Notes: generated by a model not told the origin, from the sequence alone. Counted from the first letter of the stretch, positions 15,300 to 23,837 are shown. The stretch is 36,376 nucleotides of DNA from Bacillota bacterium (GCA_029907475.1 JARYLU010000025.1:1-36376), one strand, 5' to 3'. Numbers and translations: made by a program.

Positions 15300-15736
15300 T
15301 TGCCTTCACCCTTTCCTGAGTCCAGGCATGCAAGCAGCAGCTGCAGATCGTGTTCGAGGCGGCTCAGGATGTCGGGACAGGGGAGCGACCCGAAGATGCG
15401 CCGCAGCTCCTTCTCGAGCCCGGCGAGGAGGTCTGCGAGAAAACTTTTGAGGCGCGGCGTCCCCCCCACCAGCACGCTCCTCCGGTCATCGGGGTCAGGG
15501 GTGCGCTTAATCCACCCCCGTCCCTCCAGCCGGTCTAAGATCCCCGTCAGGGTACTCGGCGGGATGCCTATTTCCTCAGCGAGGTCGGTCACCCGGCAGG
15601 AGCCTTTTTTGTTTACCTTCCAGAGCACCAGGAATTCGGGGCCGGAGAGCCCTTCTCGCCTGCACAGCGGGAAGAGCCTCTTCAGCAGCTTCCGGTGCAC
15701 CCTGCAGAAGAGCTCGAGAAATCGGAGCTCAGGCAT
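15296..15736 (-). CDS. MarR-family repressor of the efflux operon
   Basis: 146 residues from the ATG at 15734-15736 (AGGTGA five bases upstream). The winged helix is visible: LSGPEFLVLWKVNKKG, then VTDLAEEIGIPPSTLTGILDRLEGRGWI as helix-turn-helix and a DPDDRRSVLV wing. MarR dimers bind operators near their own promoter and release DNA on binding phenolic or drug ligands. It is first in the operon and overlaps emrB. Just upstream (15756-15775) the repeated CGAAT half-sites and a TAATAT -10-like sequence on the minus strand are candidates for operator and promoter. Confidence 0.9.
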   Translation of the reverse strand: MPELRFLELFCRVHRKLLKRLFPLCRREGLSGPEFLVLWKVNKKGSCRVTDLAEEIGIPPSTLTGILDRLEGRGWIKRTPDPDDRRSVLVGGTPRLKSFLADLLAGLEKELRRIFGSLPCPDILSRLEHDLQLLLACLDSGKGEGN

Positions 15737-15813
15737 GACTGTCACCTTTCGACACCGAATATTACGAATGCGAAATGACGCCAAGAAAAAAATAACACGC
15801 GCCTAAGAAAAAG

Positions 15814-16176
15814 TCAAGCCATCCCGAAAAACTGTTGCTTGAAAGAAACACACAATATTAAGTCGCGATACCGGCGTAGCAATTGCCTGGCTTTTTCTTC
15901 AAGCTCTTGTCCTGCATAAATAACCAAAAGGCGGCCTTCAGATTGAAGCCGCTCAATCGTTTCCAAAAATACGAAGGCATTCTGGGATGCCGTGTGATAC
16001 CTGAGCCAAGTATAAGTTTCGGAGATGATATAATTGCTGGTAAACATTTGTCAACGATCTCGATAGTTTCGGTAGAACTCAACTGCTACCTTGTGGTACC
16101 GGTCTCCCTGCCAACCCAAGGCTATGAAGGCACCAGTATCTATAAAGGTCTTGGTTTTAGAGAGGCGTGGGACCAC
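15814..16176 (-). pseudogene. vapC: Decayed PIN-domain toxin (vapC), copy A
   Basis: Reading from GTG 16176 gives VVPRLSKTKTFIDTGAFIALG, a PIN N-terminus with its first acidic residue, then VAVEFYRNYRDR followed by an in-frame TGA. The frame resumes with MFTSNYIISETYTWLRY (the PIN Glu region) and ends in an altered C-terminus, ILCVSFKQQFFGMA, where DLSFTDATSF-like residues would be expected. The toxin RNase is therefore inactive. It overlaps the antitoxin relic by about 20 bases, the classical vapBC layout. A second relic of the same gene lies at 20794-20902. Confidence 0.82.
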
Positions 16177-16361
16177 CGTATAAATCCTCCTCGAAACCTG
16201 TGGATCCATTTGAAGCGAGAGATAAATTCTTTATCGATCCGATAAACTCTTCCATTGGATCGTTGTTAGAACTTAATTCCGATTCTAAAATACGGAGGAT
16301 TCTTTTTTTCTCTTCACGGCTGAGCTGCCGTATTTCTTCAATGATCCTTATCTACGGCCAT
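16157..16361 (-). pseudogene. Decayed antitoxin partner of vapC copy A
   Basis: From ATG 16361 the frame reads MAVDK; one extra base then shifts it, after which it continues as IEEIRQLSREEKKRILRILE and a C-terminal EEFIGSIKNLSLASN to the TAA at 16157. A paralogue at 24371-24503 shows the intact phase at this point (MAVEKIIEEIRGLSREEKK). A small helical, charged, C-terminally extended antitoxin is inferred. It shares a promoter sequence with that paralogue. Confidence 0.75.
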
Positions 16362-16420
16362 TTTCTTTTAGCCACCTTTCTCCCCTAGCAAAGGTCTTAG
16401 CTTTAAATCCCACCGGAATT

Positions 16421-16449
16421 ATTTTACCAGGAATAATGGAAATCGGCAA
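16421..16449 (-). promoter_or_regulatory. Sigma-A-like promoter of the decayed TA module (copy 1)
   Basis: On the minus strand: TTGCCG (16444-16449), a 17-base spacer ending TTCCTGG, then TAAAAT (16421-16426), 60 bases before the antitoxin ATG. Near-copies of the whole element lie at 24561-24589 and 32800-32828. Confidence 0.75.
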
Positions 16450-16498
16450 GGAAAAGGGCATGTCTTTCATCCAGGAAAAGCTCTGCAAGAAGCGAGTG

Positions 16499-17483
16499 TT
16501 ACGGATTTCGCCCGGCGAGGTAGGCGACCGTCAGGCGGAGGCCCTGCTCGAGGTCAACCCCGGGCTCCCAGCCCAGCTCCCGCTTCGCCCTGGCGCAGTC
16601 GAGGAAAATGCGCCTGAGCTCCCCCGGCCGCTCCGGGCCGGGGGCGGCCTCCCCGGAGAACCCGGTGATCTCCCGGAGCATCCGGAAAAGCTCGTTCACC
16701 GAGGTGGGCCTCCCGGTGCCGATGTTGTAGGCGAAGTCGTTGATGGCGCAGCCGGCGCCGCCCGGACCAGGGCCCGCGGCCGCAAGCAGCTCGAGCCGCT
16801 CCAGGGCGAGCACGTTCGCCCGTACCACGTCCCCCACGTAGACGTAGTCCCGCACCTGCTCCCCGTCCCCGTAGATCACCGGGGCCTCGCCCCGGAGCAT
16901 CTTTTCCCCGAAGATGGCCACCACCCCGGCCTCCCCGTGGGGGTCCTGGCGCGGGCCGTAGACGTTTGAATAGCGCAGGGAGACGTAAGGCAGGCCGAAG
17001 ACGCCCCAGTAGCAGGCAAGGTAGAACTCCGAGGAGAGCTTGCTCACCCCGTAGGGTGAGAGCGGCCCCTTGGGGTGGTTTTCATCCGCCGGGAGCCTCC
17101 GCGGCTCACCGTAGACGACCCCGCCTGAAGAGGCGAAGACCACGCCCTTCACCTGGAAGCGGCGGCAGTTCTCGAGCACGTTCAAAAGCCCGATGATGTT
17201 CGTCCTGGCGTCCTCAACCGGGTCCGCAACAGAGCGGCGCACGTCGATCTGGGCGGCGTGGTGGTTCACAAAATCGAACTTCCCCTCCCGGAAGATCTCT
17301 TCCAGCCCCGGCTCGCAGATGTCCATTTTGTAAAACTTCGCCCCGCCCCGCAGGGCGGCCGCCAGGTTCCCCTCCCTCCCGGTGCTGAGGTCGTCAACCA
17401 CGACAACCTCATGCCCCCCGGCAACCAAAGCGTCGACAACATGGGAGCCGATGAACCCCGCCCCGCCCGTTACAAGAATTCGC
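16499..17483 (-). CDS. NAD-dependent sugar epimerase/dehydratase (GalE-like SDR)
   Basis: 328 residues. It starts with the Rossmann motif MRILVTGGAGFIGSHVVDAL, has the catalytic ASSGGVVYG serine region and the YGVSK Tyr-x3-Lys pair, and the substrate-domain stretch YSNVYGPRQDPHGEAG. This is an extended SDR acting on NDP-sugars, most like UDP-glucose 4-epimerases of polysaccharide clusters. I chose ATG 17481-17483 because GGAAGG lies nine bases upstream; longer starts lack a site. The adjacent sugar aminotransferase and acetyltransferase are decayed, so the pathway here is probably broken. Confidence 0.9.
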
Positions 17484-17510
17484 ATCACATACATCCTTCC
17501 CACTATATTA

Positions 17511-18002
17511 TTACTTCGCCATTTTTTCCAGGCGGACAACCCTGCTTACGAGGTAATTGATATCCGCCAGGATGTTCTCCTCTCTGGCTATGATCTGGTC
17601 AAGCTTGGCGTTTTGCACCTCTCGATCATCGAAGAGCGCCCGGATTTTCTCGATAACCTCATTTTCAAGGCGTGTTTCAATTTTTAGTTGGCCTTTTTCC
17701 ACATTCTCCAGCCGCGAGTCGACGTTTTCGAGGCGCGTTTCCACGTTGTCGAGGCGCACTTCAACCCGACCCAGTCTTGAGTCGACATTTTCAAGGTGTG
17801 ACTCAACCTGACCCAGCCGCGAGTCGACATTTTCGAGGTGTGATTCTACTTGACCCAGCCGTGAGTCGACGTTGTCAAGTCGCACTTCGACCTGACCCAG
17901 CCGCGAGTCGACGTTGTCGAGGCGTGATTCAAGCCTGGACTGCCCCTCGGTAAGCACTTGAAGCTGCTTCAAGACCAGTTCTTGAAACTTCTCATTCTCC
18001 AT
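17511..18002 (-). CDS. Heptad-repeat coiled-coil protein
   Basis: 163 residues, almost entirely coiled coil. From about residue 24 to 105 it consists of seven-residue repeats in alternating pairs (RLENVDS / RLGQVES), then a charged C-terminal helix (KIRALFDDREVQNAKLDQII). No membrane segment or catalytic motif. GGGGGAGGG lies upstream of ATG 18002. Probably a trimeric or dimeric rod; function unknown. A 42-bp DNA repeat inside the gene explains the protein repeat and makes it prone to length changes. A related design occurs in the protein at 29851-30372. Confidence 0.8.
   Translation of the reverse strand: MENEKFQELVLKQLQVLTEGQSRLESRLDNVDSRLGQVEVRLDNVDSRLGQVESHLENVDSRLGQVESHLENVDSRLGRVEVRLDNVETRLENVDSRLENVEKGQLKIETRLENEVIEKIRALFDDREVQNAKLDQIIAREENILADINYLVSRVVRLEKMAK
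17770..17937. repeat. 42-bp tandem repeat inside the coiled-coil gene
   Basis: Four adjacent 42-bp units begin at 17770, 17812, 17854 and 17896, each starting CCCAG and containing GAGTCGAC. Less regular copies continue towards 17700. Each unit encodes two heptads. Confidence 0.85.
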
Positions 18003-18147
18003 TGTCCACGTAAACCCTCCCCCAATTTAAATATTTCTATTTCCAAGTTATTCTCCTTCATTTAGTTTCACCAGGTTTTTCAGCCTCGCTTAAGCGGTAC
18101 CGCTATTATAACATAACTCGGGCCACCAGCCCACAGACATTCTTCAT

Positions 18148-18691
18148 TTAACAGCCTCTTCCAGGGCGCCGGCCAAGGCGTCCACCACCAACTCCACTTC
18201 GGCTCTGGAAAGATTGTTGTGGAAGGGTAGGGCCACCGCCCTCCCGGCGACCGCTTCCGTGACGGGCAGCTCCCCGCCCTTGCAACCGAACCGCTCCGGC
18301 CGAAGATGTCCACGGCCATGATCGCTTTTGCGCGGGGGGTGATTTTCCGCTCCAGGTCCCCGGGGTCAATGTTGTAGGTCTCCGGCTCGATGTCCACGAA
18401 AACAGGGGTTGCGCCCTCGTAGAGGACGGCGTTGACGCTGGCCGCAAAAGTAAAAGAGGGGACGAGCACTTCGTCCCCCGGCCCGATCCCCAGGGCGCGC
18501 ACGATGAGGTGCAAAGCCGCGGTCCCAGAGCTCACCGCCACGGCGTGCTGCACCCCCACGTACTCGGCCACTATCCGCTCGAACTCCAGCGCCCGCAGCC
18601 CCAATGCCAGTCTTCCGGAGCGCAGTACTTCAAAAACCGCCTCGATGTCGGTATCGTCCAAATCGGGCAACGCCAACGGAACTCGATACAT
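18148..18691 (-). pseudogene. DegT/DnrJ/EryC1/StrS aminotransferase, internal deletion
   Basis: The N-terminal 130 residues are intact (MYRVPLALPDLDDTDIEAVF, SSGTAALHLIVRALGIGPGDEV, PSFTFAASVNAVL, PETYNIDPGDLE, AIMAVDIFGRS). The sequence then jumps, in a different frame, to a normal family C-terminus (GELPVTEAVAGRAVALPFHNN ... ALAGALEEAVK). Some 200 residues carrying the PLP lysine are missing, so the enzyme (transamination of keto-sugars) cannot work. ATG 18691 has GAAAGG upstream. It follows the acetyltransferase relic directly. Confidence 0.88.
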
Positions 18692-18699
18692 CCTTTCAA

Positions 18700-19024
18700 T
18701 CAATCCTTTCCGACCAGACGCGCCGGCACCCCGGCCGCCGTCGCAAAAGCAGGTACGTCATCAATAACAACACTCTCCGCTCCCACAACCGCCCATACTG
18801 CAATTTTTTCCCGGGAAGAACGACAGTGCCGACTCTTAACAGGGCGCCCTCACGACGGAAACGCCTCCCGCCAGGTGAACGCCGGGAGCGATATGGGCAA
18901 AATCCGCGAGTTCACAATCGCGGTCAACGGTCGCTCTCGTATTTACAACGACACGACTCCCGATACGGGAATCCGGCTGTATAACAGACCCTGCCGGGAT
19001 AACCGTTCCAGCTCCCAATTGCAC
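18700..19024 (-). pseudogene. Hexapeptide-repeat acetyltransferase (NeuD/PglD type), frameshifted
   Basis: Left-handed beta-helix repeats are clear (QLGAGTVIPAGSVIQPDSRI, VVVNTRATVDRDCEL, FAHIAPGVHLAGGVSV). At least two frameshifts follow before a recognisable end, VVGAESVVIDDVPAFATAAG and PARLVGKD, which stops at 18700. The N-terminal Rossmann-like part of PglD proteins is absent. Together with the DegT relic this is the classic aminotransferase/N-acetyltransferase pair for acetamido-sugars. Confidence 0.8.
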
Positions 19025-19061
19025 GCTTTTTATACACGTAAGTAGAGGGATGATTCTAAAA

Positions 19062-20420
19062 TTAAACCACCCCTGGCACTTCTCCGAACAGTGCCCGGGC
19101 GAGTTTAACCAACTCTTTTTCCTGGGTTTCGGCCTTCACTCTCGCCTGTTCTCCCATGGACTGGAAGACATCCCGCACGTGGCCGGCTTCTTCCGCCATT
19201 CCCTGTGACTCCAGATAACCGGCGTATTGCTGGATCAGCTTTCCATCGCAGAAATCCTTCGGAGCGTCGAACTCCACACCGGCCTCCGGTAGAGCCAGGG
19301 GCAGCTCGTCCAGGAATGTACAGATACACCTCATATAAAGGAGTTTGAGGAGAGTTACCTGGATCTCGTCATGCAAACAAGTGAGGTAAACCAGCAGCTT
19401 GCCAAGAGAGCTTTCCAGTTCGCCGTCCTGGTTTTCTTGAATAGCCTCACCTATAAAATTAACGACCTCCGGAAAGAAAAATATAAGCTCGCCGCCGTCC
19501 AGGAGCACGTCCTCCAGCGGCGGGATTAGAGCAGGAAAGACACCCCGGCGTGAAAACACGGAAGTAAAGCTGTCTGCAAGACCGGAGATGATGGCATAAA
19601 TTCCCCCCAGGACGGAGTAGAGGGGGACATTTATCTTAATTTCTCCCTGCGAAATTGCTTTTACGGCAGGGTTTATACCTTCGAGCATGTCCGCCGACAG
19701 CATTCTCTTATAAACCGGGTACTTCTGGAAAATAGAGCGTATCTCCTCGTATACTCCAAGCTTGTTCTCATCCCCGTATTTTTCGAATATTTCACTTGCC
19801 TCCTTGCCGGCTGCCAGCAGATCGCACCTGGTTTTATACAAAACAGACTGGAAAAAGAGCCCCCTCGTGTCATCAACTACAAGCCAGCCCAGGCCGGCGA
19901 GCAATATTTTGACCTCATCTTCGGTGTAGTCATCGTAAAGAAGAGAGAGGCGGATTGACTCCACCGCCTCAGTAACAAACAGGTACCCCCCGGTTCCAGC
20001 AAGGTATTCTATAATGTCGAAATCCTCATCATCCTCGCCGCTATCGAACAGCCATACCGGAACCCTGATGTGCCTTAAATACGGCTTCTCGCCCAGGAGC
20101 ACTTGAAGCTGCAGGGACAGCCCTCTCAAAGCGCCTTCATCCTTGCGACTGCGCATGTGATCCTCTTCCTCCCAGGCCTCCTTGAGGATCTTACCAAGGG
20201 TCTCCGGGTCAGGCATGTGGCCTTCGTCCTCTGCCTGCAGTCCGCTTAAAAAACCAAGCGTTTCAATGATCTCCCGTCCCTCCGCCGTACAGCCGCTCAT
20301 TCCAATGACCTGACCGATGCGGCGAACGGCACCCTCCACGCGGTCCTGGCAGCACCTCTTGAACTTGCGCCCGCTCCCGCAGGGGCAGCCGTCGTTCCTC
20401 TCCACTTGAAAGATGTCCAT
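19062..20420 (-). CDS. SEC-C motif protein, 452 aa
   Basis: The zinc-binding SEC-C motif is at the N-terminus (GCPCGSGRKFKRCC), right after MDIFQVERND. The rest is a helical, acidic protein without known domains. ATG 20420 with GAGGTG upstream is preferred over the longer frame to 20468. SEC-C is the SecA-tail zinc motif and is often borrowed by proteins of unknown function. Fragments of close paralogues lie at 29300-29713 (about 90 residues matching the middle of this protein, including FQKYPVYKRMLS and PLYSVLGG) and possibly 27148-27225, so the family is multicopy here. Confidence 0.8.
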   Translation of the reverse strand: MDIFQVERNDGCPCGSGRKFKRCCQDRVEGAVRRIGQVIGMSGCTAEGREIIETLGFLSGLQAEDEGHMPDPETLGKILKEAWEEEDHMRSRKDEGALRGLSLQLQVLLGEKPYLRHIRVPVWLFDSGEDDEDFDIIEYLAGTGGYLFVTEAVESIRLSLLYDDYTEDEVKILLAGLGWLVVDDTRGLFFQSVLYKTRCDLLAAGKEASEIFEKYGDENKLGVYEEIRSIFQKYPVYKRMLSADMLEGINPAVKAISQGEIKINVPLYSVLGGIYAIISGLADSFTSVFSRRGVFPALIPPLEDVLLDGGELIFFFPEVVNFIGEAIQENQDGELESSLGKLLVYLTCLHDEIQVTLLKLLYMRCICTFLDELPLALPEAGVEFDAPKDFCDGKLIQQYAGYLESQGMAEEAGHVRDVFQSMGEQARVKAETQEKELVKLARALFGEVPGVV

Positions 20421-20793
20421 GATTACACCTCGATTCGAATCTAAATGCTTTTTCCAGGGCGTCCACAACCATGTCCACCCTGGGCCCAGCCCGCAATACC
20501 CGGTTCAACCTCGTAGCGCCGCGCCTGTCCGGAAGTATAACGGTCAAGTACCCCACGAGCGACCCAACACCATTACCACGTACCGTAATGCATTTAGTTA
20601 CCATACCAACGTCGGCCGCTCAGGCGGCCAATTCAAGGCGCGTAACACGGTACCCTTGGCTCCTTTTGACTCCTATTATAGCACACATGTATAGCACACA
20701 TATAGTTCCCGGTATTCACCGGCGTGTCCTGCGCGGCACTTCTTCTACGCCTCAAGCAATGCCCGGGCCGCGCCAGTAAAAACAGGCTTTGCC
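20421..20793. other. Gene-poor region with a 13-bp tandem repeat
   Basis: No credible gene. A minus-strand frame ending near 20450 contains RVDMVVDALEKAFR, possibly a transposase remnant, but too short to name. A direct repeat TATAGCACACAT(G) occurs at 20677-20689 and 20690-20701; on the minus strand it includes a TATAAT sequence that may be a distant promoter element. Confidence 0.35.
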
Positions 20794-20902
20794 GACGATC
20801 TCGATAATTGCGATAGAACTCAACTGCAACCCGGTGGTACTGGTCCCCCTGCACCCAAGGCTATAAAAGCCCCGGTGTCGATGAAGGTCTTGGTTTTAGA
20901 GG
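20794..20902 (-). pseudogene. vapC: Decayed vapC fragment, copy B
   Basis: About 110 bp closely related to 16053-16164. It encodes KTKTFIDTGAFIALG, then a two-base loss and, in another frame, GDQYHRVAVEFYRNYRDRRQ, after which similarity ends. Only the first third of a PIN domain survives. The copy-A stop codon is absent here (CGG in place of TGA), so the two relics decayed independently. Confidence 0.8.
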
Positions 20903-20970
20903 CACCCCTTTACCGGCTGTCAACCGTTGCCCTGATAATCTTGTAACCAACAATATGAACCATCCCTGCT

Positions 20971-22632
20971 TTAATCCGGAGGGCACACATGGGGCGGTTC
21001 GGTTATGACAGGTGGGTCCGCCTTATAGTCAGATCCGGGGAAATCGGTTTCGATGAACATCAACTGCCCGCCGGGATAGGCGCCGTTATTGGTGACCTTG
21101 TAATCGTCATGATTATGAGCGATGTAAAACTGCGGGAAGAAAAAGTTGTCCGCCGTAACCGAACCATAGTTCCAGGTGGCCCAGTTATACGGAGAGATAA
21201 AAGAGCCGCGCCCCAGACCTGCTTGCAAGATGATGTCCGTCCACAGATCTTTTGCGCCGGGGAAGGGCGGTACAAAGGTGCCGGCTTCTTTTGAGCGTTC
21301 TGTAGCGCTGGCAACCTGCTGCTTCAGTGATGGGAAGCCCGCCTTACCGCAGAAGATATAATCAGCATAGGTGCCCCGTTTATCGTCGGCGGTGTAAAGG
21401 ACGTCGTAGCTCTCGCCGGAACCGACAAGGGTGGTAAAATTCATTTCGTGAGCCGGGTTATTCATGTCAGCCACTCTCGGGTGGGTATCCTTGCCGACGA
21501 TCAGGCCCATCCACCCGTGCGTATGGAAAGGTACCGGCTGGTACCCCACGTTGATCAGGCGAAGCAGGAATTTATCCGCAGGCCGCAGCTTATTCGGGTG
21601 AAGGATCTCGGCAGATCCGGCATCACCGGGTTCGGAATCTACAGGTTCACGATCCTCAGGTTCGGGATCACCGAAGGGATGCGTTTCTGGGGACTTATTC
21701 CCCGGCATTGACCTTCCCGTAGATACTCTGACATAAGCTTCATAACCATCAGGGATGCTGTAGCCGAAGTCGGGTACCAGGCTCTCCGGCAAGGCGGTTG
21801 GCAGGAGGGTGTCGGGAAAAGCGCGGCCATTGATGAGCCACCAATCAGGTTTGTAATCAACCGGGTTGAAATCAGCCTGCTCAAACACTGCCTGGTGCCA
21901 TCTGGAATCAATGTCCGAGAGAAGTACAACCCAATCACTATTGAAAAAGGTATTTATATCGTTATAGGCAAAATTCCTGTTAGTAGCTGTAATGGGAATC
22001 TGGGGCTGCGGTATCCTATTCAGGGTCCAGCCCCAATGTCTATCTTTTCGGATTCCCGCTTCGGCGAGGCTTCTCATGGAAGGGTAAACGATCAATGCGC
22101 CGTACATCCCCATCTGGACATGCTCAGAGGCTTCCTGGTGGCAGTGGTAGAAAAACGAGCCGGGACGATCCGGTTTGAAGAAATACGTTACGGTGATTGC
22201 AGGCGTACCCGGCGGTGTTACAGGCACACCAAACGAGGTTTCGGGGACGCCATCGAGCTGGGTCGCTATGTGGGCGCCATGAATGTGAATCGTATGGACA
22301 TCGAGTATCGGCGGGTCGGTAAGGAACAATCCGAGGTTGGCGAGAGTGATATACAGCTCATCACCCACCTCCACGTCAATTCTTGGAGAAGGTATCACTG
22401 CCTTCCCCCTCAGGGCATCCAGATTTTCCGGCACCGTCGTGTCAAACTGTGGATTAACAATTTTTTCAGGGCCTGCAGGCCTCCCGCAGGCATTGATTGC
22501 CTGCACCTTATAGAGCCCGCCAACGAACCCGAAAACATAGACTTTTTTACGGGGCGCTGTCCCGGTGGGGTCAGTCGGCAGGTTGATGAAACCGTCAGTT
22601 GCAAACAAGTTCCAGAAATACCTTTTTGGCAT
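20971..22632 (-). CDS. Multicopper oxidase with type-1 copper site in domain 1
   Basis: 553 residues from ATG 22630-22632 (GAGGGGG upstream). The first cupredoxin domain has HTIHIHG (His113, 116, 118) and YHCHQEASEHVQMGM (His163, Cys164, His165, His171, Met174), that is a type-1 site plus trinuclear ligands. A later domain supplies HTHGW (370-374) and HNHDD (506-510). This differs from three-domain laccases, in which the type-1 Cys is C-terminal, and resembles nitrite-reductase-like or two-domain arrangements. No signal peptide is seen, as in the spore coat laccase CotA, so a spore or cytoplasmic location is possible. An acidic Pro/Glu-rich linker (about 320-342) is unusual. The substrate is unknown. 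Confidence 0.87.
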   Translation of the reverse strand: MPKRYFWNLFATDGFINLPTDPTGTAPRKKVYVFGFVGGLYKVQAINACGRPAGPEKIVNPQFDTTVPENLDALRGKAVIPSPRIDVEVGDELYITLANLGLFLTDPPILDVHTIHIHGAHIATQLDGVPETSFGVPVTPPGTPAITVTYFFKPDRPGSFFYHCHQEASEHVQMGMYGALIVYPSMRSLAEAGIRKDRHWGWTLNRIPQPQIPITATNRNFAYNDINTFFNSDWVVLLSDIDSRWHQAVFEQADFNPVDYKPDWWLINGRAFPDTLLPTALPESLVPDFGYSIPDGYEAYVRVSTGRSMPGNKSPETHPFGDPEPEDREPVDSEPGDAGSAEILHPNKLRPADKFLLRLINVGYQPVPFHTHGWMGLIVGKDTHPRVADMNNPAHEMNFTTLVGSGESYDVLYTADDKRGTYADYIFCGKAGFPSLKQQVASATERSKEAGTFVPPFPGAKDLWTDIILQAGLGRGSFISPYNWATWNYGSVTADNFFFPQFYIAHNHDDYKVTNNGAYPGGQLMFIETDFPGSDYKADPPVITEPPHVCPPD

Positions 22633-22781
22633 GATTATCCCCCTCAAAAACCAGGTCGTCGGTTTTTTAGTTTTTCTATTTTATGACTTCCTGGCACAAT
22701 CGGTTCCTTATAAACACCTGTTTCTATCAGGGGAAACCCCTGGCCGGTGATGGGTAAGAAAAAAAATATCCTAGGTAATAC

Positions 22782-22813
22782 CACCGCCGGCGAGCCGGGC
22801 GGTGCGTCTTTTT
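22782..22813 (+). terminator. Rho-independent terminator insulating a TA promoter
   Basis: CACCGCC (22782-22788) pairs with GGCGGTG (22798-22804), followed by CGTCTTTTT on the plus strand. No plus-strand gene precedes it; it sits nine bases upstream of the promoter of the toxin-antitoxin pair and may shield it from read-through. A second small hairpin, CAGGGG-AAA-CCCCTG, lies at 22727-22741 upstream of the multicopper oxidase gene. Confidence 0.65.
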
Positions 22814-22821
22814 CCCCTTCC

Positions 22822-22850
22822 TTGACAGGGGAACCCGGAAGTAGTACAAT
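22822..22850 (+). promoter_or_regulatory. Sigma-A promoter of the AbrB/PIN pair
   Basis: TTGACA (22822-22827), 17-base spacer, TACAAT (22845-22850). The following AGTAAGAATATAACCGGAGG holds a GTAAGAATAT half-site like those at 24909 and 25299 and the GGAGG ribosome site of the antitoxin. Confidence 0.88.
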
Positions 22851-22885
22851 CGACACAAGTAAGAATATAACCGGAGGTAAGAACC

Positions 22886-23134
22886 ATGCTGAAGGTGACC
22901 GTCTCGGCAAAGGGGCAGATCGCCATCCCCGTTGTCCTGCGAAAACGCTATGGCTTGAAAAAGGGAGATAAACTGTCCGTGGAAGAAGTGGACGGAGCAA
23001 TCGTTCTCCGGCCCCTGGCGCGCCACCCCCTCCTCAATTTGAGAGGAAAGTACAGAATCAAGGGGCAGGAAAGGCTGACGGAAGCCCTTCTCAGGGAGCG
23101 AAGGCTGGAAAGAGAGCGGGAAAAGCTTGAGTAA
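22886..23134 (+). CDS. vapB: AbrB/SpoVT-type antitoxin (VapB)
   Basis: 82 residues. The N-terminal swapped-hairpin DNA-binding domain is typical: MLKVTVSAKGQIAIPVVLRK followed by GLKKGDKLSVEEVDGAIVLRP. A basic, Arg/Glu-rich helical tail presumably wraps the toxin. It has a good promoter and GGAGG site, and overlaps the toxin gene by eight bases. It should neutralise the PIN RNase and autorepress the operon through the GTAAGAATAT element. Confidence 0.92.
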   Translation: MLKVTVSAKGQIAIPVVLRKRYGLKKGDKLSVEEVDGAIVLRPLARHPLLNLRGKYRIKGQERLTEALLRERRLEREREKLE

Positions 23135-23534
23135 GAAAAAAATTGTCCTCGATACCTTTGCCGTCCTGGCAGTAGTCGAAGATGAGCCGGGCGCCCAAAC
23201 CGTAGCAGATGTCATCCTTAACGAAGAGGTCGAACTGCACATGAGCGCCATCAGCCTGGGAGAGGCATACTACACTCTTTTACGCAGGCGCGGCAGAGAA
23301 CCGGCAGAAGAAACGGTCAACAGCATCCTTGCGGATGAATCCTTTATAATTGACGAAGCCTCCTGGCAAAGAATCAAGGGGGCGGCAGCCATCAAGGCGC
23401 AGGGCGGCCTCTCTTACGCAGACGCTTTTGTCTTGGGACTTGCGCAGGAAATGCAGGCAGCGGTAGTAACGGGGGATCCGGAAATCCGGTCCGCCGCCCA
23501 GGAGCCCGGCGTGGAAATCATCTGGATCGGCTGA
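23127..23534 (+). CDS. vapC: PIN-domain ribonuclease toxin (VapC)
   Basis: 135 residues. PIN acidic residues are in place: Asp in IVLDTFAVLA, Glu in SLGEAYYTLL, Asp in LSYADAFVLGLA and the last in VVTGDPEIR. PIN toxins cut specific RNAs, often initiator tRNA or rRNA, with Mg(II). Start TTG at 23127 inside the end of the antitoxin gene gives translational coupling. The pair appears intact. Confidence 0.92.
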   Translation: MSKKKIVLDTFAVLAVVEDEPGAQTVADVILNEEVELHMSAISLGEAYYTLLRRRGREPAEETVNSILADESFIIDEASWQRIKGAAAIKAQGGLSYADAFVLGLAQEMQAAVVTGDPEIRSAAQEPGVEIIWIG

Positions 23535-23837
23535 CATCCAGGCAGATACGGCGCATGCGTCCCCCACCGCTTATTTACTTCGTTTTCCCCTGCTGCGCGG
23601 AGAATGTTCTTCCCTTCTACTCCAGCTCCCGAGAGAAATGGTGATTGCAGTGCCGGAAACGGCAGCTACCCGGCGGGTGGCGGCTGATGATGTTCGCCTT
23701 GCCGGATTGCCGTAAGGCGAAGGTGGCTGCCTGTTTGCCGTGTTATGCGGCAACCATTGAAAGTTAGCGCGAAAGCTGAATTGTGGCTACATTACTGGTA
23801 TGATGTGACCATGAAAGAAGATAAATGAGGTGAAAAA
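23535..23837. other. Intergenic, no gene recognised
   Basis: Three hundred bases between two TA modules. Frames on either strand are low-complexity and lack starts with ribosome sites. A TATGAT sequence at 23800-23805 is a weak candidate -10 for the antitoxin at 23838. Confidence 0.4.

Noticed and set aside
22886-23534. The AbrB/PIN pair as a MazE/MazF system
   Set aside because: The toxin has PIN acidic residues (LDT, GEAYY, YADAF), not the MazF fold; hence VapBC-type.
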